Of a DNA stretch of 64,000 nucleotides, positions 1-9,500 are shown in pieces. The notes beneath the pieces were generated by a model. The model was not told the DNA's origin, made no database searches, and saw only the letters and a list, made by a program, of their open reading frames with translations. Origin of the DNA: Allium sativum. Taxonomy: Eukaryota; Streptophyta; Magnoliopsida; Asparagales; Amaryllidaceae. The DNA is taken from assembly GCA_030737875.1 (NCBI GenBank), contig CM060910.1, positions 252,372,427 to 252,436,426 on the forward strand. Reading direction: 5' to 3'. A program made the position numbers and the translations under genes. Positions within the stretch are counted from its first letter, which is position 1; each line of letters begins with the position of its first letter.

Positions 1-188
1 ATTTTGTACTTGAATTCTGAAATTGAAAGGATGTAACCATATTAATTTCTGTTTCCGCTGTAATAAAGTTAAAAAATTTCAGGTACTGTTTTATCTGTCT
101 TGTAAGTTTCTGTTCTGTTTACTAAAATGCTCCACCAAAGTTAAGGCATTCCCTTTGCGAGTGACCTTAACGGAGGTGGGGTGTTACA
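1..188 (+). mobile_element. 3' end of the 5' LTR, Ty3/gypsy-type element (cut by window edge)
   Basis: Positions 1-188 align without gaps to 5637-5824, the end of the 3' LTR, with six substitutions by eye (about 3%). It ends in GTGTTACA and is followed at once by a primer-binding site. An AATAAA polyadenylation-type signal lies at 62-67 and again at 5698-5703. The rest of this LTR, about 3.47 kb if it is as long as the 3' copy, lies upstream of the window. Confidence 0.9.
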
Positions 189-190
189 CT

Positions 191-203
191 TGGTATCAAA
201 GCT
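191..203 (+). promoter_or_regulatory. Primer-binding site of the gag-only LTR element
   Basis: TTGGTATCAAAGC two bases after the LTR end resembles the usual plant primer site TGGTATCAGAGC, complementary to the 3' end of initiator tRNA-Met, with one mismatch. Its position confirms that 188 is the LTR boundary. Confidence 0.8.
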
Positions 204-366
204 GAAGGTTACCAGATTGGGTAAAGTTTTTGAAAACTGTTTTCAAAAAGGTTTTGGAAGGAAGTATTTTCAAAAATAAAGCTTATTTTGGAAAACATGA
301 TCCCCAAGAGCCATATATCTTTCTTTCAGTCCTTTTTGTATTGAACCTTTCCTTTTTCGTTCCAGC

Positions 367-1274
367 ATGTCTGAAGCCTCTGAGATACCAGAGGGTGTTC
401 ATGTACCCGGTTGGTTTCGTCAATATCTTGAGGCTAGGACCGCCGCTGCAGGTCCAGCAAATGATCCCCCTCCTCCACCCCCTCCTCGTGCAATTGCTTT
501 CTCAAAGATCTGTAGAGATTTTAGGGCCATGGGTGGGAAGGATTTCAAAGGAACTGAATCATTCGTAGAAGCAAGGATTGGCTCAAAGAAACTGAGGATC
601 TATTCGTTATCTTCGAGGTGGACGATAGGCAGAAGGTACAGTTGGCAGTATGGCTGCTCAAAGACGAAGCTTCCTACTGGTGGGAAGTCACTAACGCCGA
701 GAGGCCGGTTGAGACATGGATGGATTTCAGAACAAGGTTTGAGACAAAATTCCTCTTGCAAGCTGAACGAAGTTTACAATTGGAAAAGTTCTTGTCTCTT
801 AAGCAAGGAAGTATGACGGTCAAGGAATACGTCAACCAGTTCAACCAACTAGCAAGATTCGGATTGGATTTAGTCAACACTCAACATAAAAAGGCTCTCC
901 GCTTTGTTAAAGGATTGAATGAGCCACTGCACAGCCTAGCCATGACCCATGTACCCATGGGAGCAACTTACGAGAAATTGGTGGATATGGCACTACTGCA
1001 CGAGGAAGACAAGGGCCCGAAAGAGACAAAGAAGGAAGAACCACAGAATAAGAAAGCGGGGCCCAAAAAGGAAACACAAAAGAAGGATGAGAAGTCTGAA
1101 GATAAGAAGGGGAAAAAGTGCTTTACTTGTGGGAGCTCAACTCATCTGAACAAGGATTGCAGAAAAAGGAAGGGCGCTTGCTTCAACTGTGGGGAGATGG
1201 GACACTTCACTAGGGACTGCCCGAAGAGACGAGGACAAGGAGGGCAGGCGAACACTCTTGAGGCTAGTGGCTAG
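367..1274 (+). pseudogene. gag: gag of a gag-only Ty3/gypsy-type retrotransposon, one frameshift
   Basis: This encodes a capsid/nucleocapsid protein that would package element RNA in cytoplasmic particles. The first ATG is at 367, and a proline run follows near residues 36-42. The reading frame changes near 574: the gag-like sequence continues in the third frame, which stays open to 1274. The second part has the retrotransposon gag core (WLLKDEASYWWE, then VKEYVNQFNQLARFG), a lysine/glutamate-rich linker and two CX2CX4HX4C zinc knuckles (CFTCGSSTHLNKDC and CFNCGEMGHFTRDC) at the C-terminus. No protease, reverse transcriptase, RNase H or integrase follows before the 3' LTR, so the element had to rely on enzymes from a relative. 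The frameshift looks like decay rather than programming because no slippery run is visible. Confidence 0.85.
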
Positions 1275-2154
1275 GATAGAAATAGGAAAATTTCTATAGT
1301 AGGTTTAACTTCTTTATCTGATTGTGACTTTTTCTGATTTTGGTATTTTGATTTTGTAATCGATACTCTGCACTTTAATGCTAGTATTATTTCTGAATTC
1401 CGCTATAGACTCAGACCCATAAGGGTTATGGATCATCTGTTCGAGACTGGGGTTTGAGGGATATCTGTGTTAGGCGTCAAGTATGACGCATACATTCTGA
1501 GTTTTCGTGGGGTATCAATTTGATGTTGGTTTCGGTCTTTGGGGCCGATACTTAGGACCCATGTCTAATGGGAACCAAATTTTCGTTCTATCTGTACTCG
1601 CTTCCATCATTCGACTATATCCTATCGATTGAGTCTTCGAACTTTAGGTAGAAACTAATGGGTGTAAACATGTGTTTGAGACATGTTATGTTAGATGGTT
1701 GCAAGTGGATGCAAATGGTTGCTAGTGGTTGCCCGTGGATGCATATACACACACTAGGCACTAGATCGGCTCGAAAACACTCTCATACTGCATATGGATG
1801 GGTGAGCATTTTTCAATTCTTATGGATGCAAAATGGTTGATTCAGCACATGGATGTTGCATTTGAGTGAATGGTTGTGCACTCATATAGAAATAATATAT
1901 CATCAGAATTCTATTGCATACATGTTGGACTCATGGCACTGACATAATTCGCATTAAGGAGGTTAACTGAATCAGTAGACCGCCTGATCTTTGCATTAGA
2001 TAAGGAACATATACACACACTTTTGCATATGTTCATACAACATTAGAAGTTTTCTAAGGACAATGGATGCTTGTGGATGATGGTTGAGTAGATGGGTGAT
2101 TGGATGGTAGGACACATTCCTCTTAACTTGAAGATTTCGGGGACGAAATCATTT
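1275..2154 (+). other. Noncoding internal region after gag
   Basis: About 0.9 kb between gag and the polypurine tract has no sustained open frame and no recognisable pol motif. It contains degenerate short repeats of the type GGATGNNNATGGTTG around 1690-1860. A full Ty3/gypsy element would carry about 3-4 kb of pol here. Confidence 0.7.
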
Positions 2155-2168
2155 TAAGTGGGGGAGAA
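2155..2168 (+). promoter_or_regulatory. Polypurine tract
   Basis: AAGTGGGGGAGAA lies immediately upstream of the TGTAACACCCCG start of the 3' LTR. It is the expected plus-strand priming site and fixes the LTR start at 2169. Confidence 0.85.
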
Positions 2169-2448
2169 TGTAACACCCCGTGTATTCTATAACTGTGGAA
2201 TTAACAAATTAAAGTATAATTAATTTGAAATCAAAGAACTAAGGGAAACGGGATACGCCATTGCGTTCGTCTCGGAAAAATACGCGAAATAGAGTCCGAG
2301 TTTTCGAAAAACGAAGTCCGTATGAAGAAGATATAGCCTCCGGAAGTTTCTGAATTAAGTTTAAAATTCGAACAGCTCAGAAAAACAAATTTAAAATTAA
2401 AAATCGGGCCCAATTGGCCAGGGCGGGAAAATTCCCGCTTAAGACACC

Positions 2449-2530
2449 CAGGTCGACTGGGCTGTCGACCTGGTCTAGCCAGGTCGACAGGGCTGTCGAC
2501 AGGGCTGTCGACCTGGTCCAGACCCAGGTC
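2449..2530 (+). repeat. GTCGAC-rich palindromic repeat cluster in the LTR
   Basis: Several copies of CAGGTCGAC, GTCGACCTGG and CAGGGCTGTCGAC are packed in alternating orientation into about 80 bp, ending roughly 160 bp upstream of the TATA box. This is a plausible enhancer-like or structured region of the LTR promoter; the role is inferred from position only. Confidence 0.6.
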
Positions 2531-2690
2531 GAACCCAGTCCACCCTGGCTGGCCTAGTCTATGTTGGTCGATTTTCAGAAGCATGCTTTGTCATTAGGGC
2601 TAGGTGGCAGGCTCTAATTGGTCTCTCTTTCGAATGAATGGCTACGATCAATCCAAGCAACATCGGTGGTCCTAATCAGTTCATAAACTC

Positions 2691-2697
2691 TATAAAA
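2691..2697 (+). promoter_or_regulatory. LTR TATA box
   Basis: TATAAAA, with a pyrimidine-rich stretch and CTCTAGCCTCC 20-60 bases downstream, is the best core-promoter candidate in the LTR. Element transcription would start near 2720-2730. Confidence 0.55.
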
Positions 2698-4168
2698 ATG
2701 ACCCTAGACTCTACCTAACCTAAGTCTCTAACACAATTCTCTAGCCTCCATTGCTCTCTTCTTCTAATTAAAAATTAAAAAATGGCGTCGCTACTCTGCT
2801 AGAATCAAAACTAGAAGTCAATCAACATCATCCTAAATTCAAATTTGAGATAAAAGCTTCTACAACAATTCTGTAACAACTAAAGTCCTTTCTTTAATCC
2901 AATCAAGGCAAGTACAGTCATTTTCCGCTATAAACGTTAATTATAATTTTGATATGTTTTTAATTCTGAATCTGAGATCGTATATATATTCTCTTCTGTC
3001 AGATCTGTTTTTCTGCGACTGTTCTGTATCCCTTTTCTTCTTTTCTGTTTCTATAGCCAGGCTACCACGAGCCTGTGCCTAATCTCATAAGAGATTAACG
3101 TATGAACGCAAATTTTGGAATGAATGATGCGAAATTTGACGAGACTGAATTGAACATATGACTTTAGATCTGAGGCATAAAATATATTGACATATGACTT
3201 GGGATTGGATGCATGAATTTGACTGTAAACATATAATTTATATATGTTGTATGCATAGTGTACGTTGTAATCTAGATCTGTAACTAATTAGAGAAATGAA
3301 CATACGTTATTTGGATCTGTAATTAATTAGAAAAAATAAGCATATGTTATAAACTAGTTTTAGACCTATGCATATTTTGTGATAAAAGAAGAAGAGGAAC
3401 CACTGTAAGATTACATATGAATTGAGACTTTGGACAAAATGCATATAAAAGTCAAGATCTGATTTTTAGAAGATATGATTTAAAGATTTAGATTGTTGGG
3501 TATAGTTTGCATAATGATTCATGACTTAAAAAGAAGAAGATATGGAAGCTTACGTGTAAAGATTTACATTAATTAGGATATCTATTATTGTGATTACACA
3601 TAAATAGGGATTTTTGGATATATGGCATGCATTGAAATTAATGGTTATATTTGGTATAATTTATATGTGAATCTGCTGTAAAATGCTAGTTTAACAAAAA
3701 TTGGAACATATGTTATATGGCAAATTATGTCCATATTCTGCGCTTATGCAAACATGGAGTATATGCTGTGAATCATGACAATTATGTAGGCATATGAATT
3801 TAGGCCAATTTATGATTAGGCAAGGCATGTAAATAGAACCTTTAGAAATATTAAATTTGCTAAATCTGCTAATTTGCCAAGTTGTCTAAACTGCTAGTTT
3901 TGTTATATTGCCTAGACTGCTAATTAGATTGAAATGCCTAATCTGTTAAATTTGTCGGTTGAAATGCCTAACCTGTTATATGCCAAAATCTGCTAAGTTG
4001 CTAAATCTGTTAAATCCGTTAAGTCATATAAAATCGGTTATCTGCTAAAATCTGTTATCTGCTGTGTTGATATAATCATCATGTTATTGATATAATCTGA
4101 ATTGGCATATATATTGGGCGTGCGCATAAACGGTAAATTATTAATTAATTGGCCGCAAAGATAAACGT

Positions 4169-4377
4169 GACTAACTCGAGGTTAGAATGAGTTTGCGGCG
4201 TAATTCTGCCCGGAACCGCCCGGCACATCCATTGGCCGCAAACAATAGGTTCTAATGTGAGAAGTTAGTCATAACCTGCTTAAGACACGAGGTTAGGTCT
4301 GGCTTGTGGCAGAAGTCTGCCCGGAACCGCCCGGCCCATCCAGCGGCCACAAGCTAGCGACCTAATGTGAGAGGTCT
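4169..4377 (+). repeat. Two tandem nested hairpins with a shared loop
   Basis: Unit 1 has stems GACTAAC (4169-4175)/GTTAGTC (4264-4270), TTAGAA (4182-4187)/TTCTAA (4250-4255) and GTTTGCGGC (4191-4199)/GCCGCAAAC (4235-4243). Unit 2 has AGAC (4283-4286)/GTCT (4374-4377), TTAGGTC (4293-4299)/GACCTAA (4359-4365) and GCTTGTGGC (4302-4310)/GCCACAAGC (4346-4354). The period is 111 bp. The 20-nt loop segment at 4205-4224 is repeated identically at 4316-4335. Where the units differ in the stems, both arms change together. Confidence 0.75.
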
Positions 4378-5824
4378 GGGCATTAATAATTAATTAATGC
4401 AAATCTAAGATAAGAATGACGTCTAAAACGTATTGGGGGAAAATAGGGTTAAACCAACTGGATTAATAGGTGTAGTAAACCCGTCCATGAATCTGTAGGC
4501 CCAATACAAAGTTAGACAAATCTGAAAAATCTGTACATCTGATCTGTTAGTCTGAAAACTTGTTAACTTAATCTGTGAACTAGTAAATCTGAATTCTGTA
4601 TGTCTAAACTTGTAAACAAGTTAATCTGAGATCTGTTAGTCTGGGGACACAAGGTTAGTAGGGGAATTACTTGTGTCATATGTTGTTTGGGACCCATATT
4701 TGTCAGTAACCCTTTCTGGTATCAAAACTTTGACCCAACAGTAGGTAGGGTCCGGGCACGCTTACTGAACTAATTATAAGTGGTTCATTCTGATAATGGC
4801 GAGGGGTGTCGATGGTGCATTCCAACCGGGTCATGTGCGTGCATGGATCCCGGTCTGCCTCTGAGGATGTAAGACGCCGTGACATCTGTAAATAGGTCTG
4901 TGCCAATTGGTTGTCACTTTAGGGAGTGATACACCCTACTGTGGGGCCGACACAGGATATTTATGTATTAGGGAGCCGATCGCTTGGGGTAGGGTTTTAG
5001 GGTACGCTTAGTTCTGTCTGTTTCTGTTGGTACCGTCTGTTTCTGTTGGGTGGTAACACCTGTCTGTTTCTGTGTGGTACCGTCTGTTCAGGTGGTAAAG
5101 GCCCATTACTAGTGTACACCTAATTCTACATTCTGTTTCCGTAGAGATAAATCTGTTCCTGCTTCTGTCTGTTTCTGATCGGGTAGTAAAGGCCCATTAT
5201 TAGCATTCTGTTTCTGTTAAAGTATTCTGTACCCGTTCCTGCTTCAATTTAGACATTAGGGAGACACCTAATTCTGCTATACTAGTATTAGTGCAGAGAA
5301 GTGTAAAACAATAGTTTATATCATTCTGTTTTTCTGTTATATCTGCTACACCTGTTATAGTTATCTCACATCCAGTTTTATGTTCATATCATATTATTAT
5401 TATCTGTTCATATGCTGAAAGTCACTGGACTTGCCAAACTTTTTGTCTGACCCTTGTTGTTTCGCCTCCTTTCTTCCATTTCCCCCCAGGTTATCCAAGG
5501 AGGGAAATACTTTAGCTTGATCCGGATTTCTCTTTGCTTGAAGTGCTTAAAGTATGGCTTGGCTCTGTATAGCTTCCGTTCCATGGGGATTATGATTTTA
5601 AACTATGCATTTTGAAGGCTTTTGTACAAGACTGATATTTTGTACTTGAATTCTGAAATTGAAAGGATGTAACCATATTAATTTCTGTTTCCACTGTAAT
5701 AAAGTTAAAATTTTTCAAGTACTGTTTTATCTGTCTTGTAAGTTTCTGTTCTGTTTACTAAAATGCTCCACCAAAGTTAAGGCATTCTCTTTGTGAGTGA
5801 CCTTAACGGAGGTGGGGTGTTACA

Positions 5825-6440
5825 AAATGTCTACCGTTACCACTACCAATATTGTCGGTATACCGGTAGTCGGTATACCGATAGTCGGTAACGGTAAATT
5901 ACCGTTACTTAAAACATTAAAATGTTGCAGTATTTTTTTATCTTAAAGTTTCAGCACTAAGCTTCGCTACATTAGCAGCCTTTTACATTAACCTAAAAAC
6001 ACAACTTTACAAGCCAAAACCTGATCAGTTTCTCAATATCATTCATATAATGAAGTAAAATAGAAAATAAAACAAGTTTTTACAGAAATCAAAGGGCGAG
6101 CACATTACTAAAATCATATGAAATAATAAAGAACAAGCAGGGTCAAATAAAAGGCCTTAAAAGTAGAAGCATGGTGTCGATAAAGAGAGCTTTAAGATGG
6201 CAAACTGAAGGAACTTTACCACTCTGGTCTGCAAACGGCCCAGAATGTTGTATGTATAATAATTAAGATGCAAATTTTCGGTAATTTACCGATACCGACG
6301 GTTTGAGGAAAAGCTTACCGTCATTTTTACCGCTTCGAATGGTAATATTACCGTTACCGTACCGACTGTATCGGTACACCATTTTGCTGTATTATTGATA
6401 ACGAATTTGTCGGTAATGGTAAGTTTACCGTTGCCATAAC
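5825..6440. mobile_element. Remnant of a CGGTA/TACCG-rich non-autonomous DNA element
   Basis: Dense direct and inverted copies of CGGTA and TACCG occur at 5825-5915 and again at 6275-6440, around an AT-rich core with no coding potential. Such subterminal arrays flanking an AT-rich core are typical of non-autonomous hAT-like elements. The left end was cut by the LTR element (its LTR ends at 5824). I could not define the right terminal repeat or a target duplication, so the superfamily is uncertain. Confidence 0.45.
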
Positions 6441-6582
6441 AGCTCTTATTTTGACCAGCTCTTGACAATTTAAAGAAAGTGTTCCACCGTTAACGTAATT
6501 TCCTGTTAGTAACAAACCCTTTGGATTGGTTTCCAACCGACCCCTGGAAGCGTCTCAATTTGCTGAAGTTGCTATTCGATTC

Positions 6583-9500
6583 ATGACTTCATCGCCCTCA
6601 GCTTCGCCGGCTATACTGTCAGATTGCATTGAAGACCTTCTTCATTCTACGCTCGCCTTTTCAACTTCCTTACCGACTGTTAATTTAAGTTTATCGCAAC
6701 CTTATGTTTCCCGTCTTCTTCAAATTGATTATCCTGATCCGCTATATAAAAAATTGGCCCGTAATTTAGATCGTTGTATTACTTCTGGATGTTTCTCGAG
6801 GGAATTTGGACCAATCGATTCCGTTTTAGGAGATTTGGTTTTGAAATCCAACTTGAAGAACTGGGGTGATATTATTGCTGAGAAAGGATCTGAGATTTTG
6901 ACTGTAGGCCATCAATTTTACCAGTCAGATTCAAGGTAATTTATTTCGATTTCGTGCAATGAAACTGAGTTTTTTTTCTACTTTCCTCTCTTGTTCCAGG
7001 TTTTGGAAAGGGTTGATTTCGAATTTCATGTTCAGGAACCTTACTTTTCACTACTTAAAGGTGAAAGTATGACATTACATTTGGTTGATTGATTAATGGG
7101 TTGTTCATGCTACTGTGTTGAACTTTGTGCAGATGGTGTGAAAACTGTGGAAGGGAGGTGTGCCGTTGGTGATTATAGCAGGTATAATTTTTAGAGTGGG
7201 TTTTATTGAATGAGTCCTTTAACATTTCTAACAAACGTTGTTGTTTGATTTCTTATTTTTATGCGCTCCGTCATGTGTTGTTTGTATTGTACCATACCGA
7301 TTTGATGATTGAAATTCCCGTGCTAGTCATTTTCAGGAAACGCCAATAAAAAATTGAAAAATCTGAAAGGAAAACATGAAATTACTGCTTAGCTTTTGTT
7401 CATTGTTTCTTCTTATTTTATATTGGTTTATTTGGATATTTGAACGATTTGGACCTTGACCTGATTATTTCATTCTAAGAATAGAAGACAGTTTTCCTTG
7501 CTACTGAAAGACTAAATAAATCTCATTAACCGAAGCTTTTCTTGGTTGACCATTTTACTGTAATGTTTCTGGAAAATTACCAGTTTACTCAATGATTGCG
7601 TAAGAATACAAGATTACCAACGAGCTTTCAATAGCAGACCCATGTTTATATGCAGGATCACCATCTTTTGACATGATATGGAATAAAAGAGAGTTAATTT
7701 GTGCTTATGTGCATTTGGACCCAGTTTAAAAAAATGTCGACCATTTCATATTTCTATATTGTCTTTGTGCGTGTGTGCGTGCGCGTGCGTGCGTGCGTGC
7801 GTGCAGACACAGATCGATTACTTATTTGGCTGTTCTAAAGTTCATATGATCTATGTAATCAAGTAAGCAACGACCTTTTAGAAGAGGGGTGAATGGTACT
7901 TCTGAAGTAAGCAGTCAATCACAATATTTGCAATTTTTCAATCACTTGAAATTTCAGAGAGTTATAATTGCCACACACATAGATACCCAAAAAAAAAAAA
8001 AAAGTAAGGAAAGAAACCAGAGGAAGGGAAGAAGAAAGAAAAGAAAAAGCACTCATCAAATTATTTTGGTTCAGGTTTAACAAACTTACGCCCAGTCATG
8101 TGGCAATTTCCTGCAGATATTCCACTAACACAGATTGCTTGTATGTTCCTTATAATGACAACACCTTCTACTTACAATCAAGCAAACTCTATCGAATCCC
8201 ACACAAGCAGGGGCGGAGGGAAGGTTTGCTGAGATAGGGCACATGCCCTATCTAAATTTTCCACTTTCTTTTGTAAAAAAATGATACAATGACTTTTTGC
8301 CCTATCTCAATTAATCATTAGGCCATATCTGAAACCCTGCCCTACCTGAAGATGGATGCTAGCCTCGCCATTGCAACAAGGATATCCTTACCAATTCTTC
8401 ATAAGGAGAATGACCAGTTACTGAAACCACAAATATGTTTCAAATAAGTTTTATAGCAGCAGAATATCACACCTTCACCCTATATAATCCTACAAAGGCT
8501 GAGGACCGAGTGTGAATAGTATGCTCTGAAAATACTGATTTATTCAAGAGGATGTTGAAATATGACCCCCCCCCCCCCCCTCATGCACAGCAAAAATATG
8601 TTTCAAATGTAACTTTTAGGGTCATGCTATGTGCACCACAATATATACTGCATTTTATTGAAAATAAAATAAATAAAAGCAAAACAAATCCGTGCTTCAT
8701 ATTTTCCAGAGTCGGTGAAAAAAATATACCTGCTGCTTTAGACGTTTGAGCGTACTTCTTGGAATTTCTGGTCATGCTGATGCCGTGAAAGTGGACCGGA
8801 GCAGTGGAGGATTGCAGAGAACGGAGCAGCGGATTGTCCAATGATGGAGGCGACGCGGAGTATGCACGATGGAGCGGTGGGTTGTCCAGCAGTGGTGTAT
8901 TGCAGTGGAGTAGGCACGAGGAGATTAGGATTTTGAATGGGGGCGATAGGGTTTAGGGTGGCAGAGAAATAAAATTCAATAATGGGGTGATACGAAATAT
9001 TAAGTGGATAATGTGAAGCATGCACGGAAACTGTACTGGGTAAAATGAATACTGGGTAACAGGTCGAAGATAATGGAGAGTACTTAGCACTACTCTATTT
9101 TTATAGCAGCATAATATAGTATGCTACTCCACCTATAAAATCCCGTAAAGGTTGAGTAGAATGTGAATGATAAAGGTTGAAAATACTGATTTATCAAGAG
9201 GATAATAAAATATATCGCTTTGGAGATTACGAAGTTTAGTCTCAAAAGATTGAGAATGGTACATTGAAATCTTGATTACTTCTGAATGAAACGAGCAAGC
9301 TAAATGCTGAATTATTTATACTTCATTTCCTTTCTCTGTTTTTCAGTTATGTGCTAAATACTGGATTATTTATATTTTATACTTCATTTTTATTTCCCTC
9401 TGTTTTTCAGTTATGTAGTTGGCTTCAAATAGAATAATTTTAGGTTGTTTGTAGGCTTTGTATCTTACTTCAAAAGTCACCGAACCTAGTTTTTTCACTC

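Larger units (their letters stand above)
2169..5824 (+). mobile_element. 3' LTR, 3.66 kb, Ty3/gypsy-type (gag-only element)
   Basis: The LTR starts TGTAACACCCCG and ends GGGGTGTTACA, so its edges form a short inverted repeat with TG..CA ends. At 3656 bp it is much longer than the internal region (about 2 kb). Visible parts are a GTCGAC-rich palindromic patch (2449-2530), a TATA box (2691-2697), a splice- or leader-like AT-rich middle, two tandem nested hairpins (4169-4377), a CTGTTTCTG-rich stretch (about 5005-5240) and an AATAAA (5698-5703). The five bases after the LTR are AAATG; the matching target duplication would lie upstream of the window. The design fits the gag-only, large-LTR non-autonomous class (TR-GAG/LARD-like). 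TGTAACACC ends and this polypurine tract are common in plant chromoviruses. Confidence 0.88.

Noticed and set aside
2231..2584. 117-codon minus-strand frame in the LTR
   Set aside because: It is produced by the GTCGAC repeat cluster and lies within the LTR control region; no domain.
6904..6939. Extending ASCH exon 1 to the strong donor at 6935/6936
   Set aside because: It leaves two bases, which puts the next exon's conserved VLERVDFEFHVQEP frame out of phase; ending at 6903 keeps every junction in phase.
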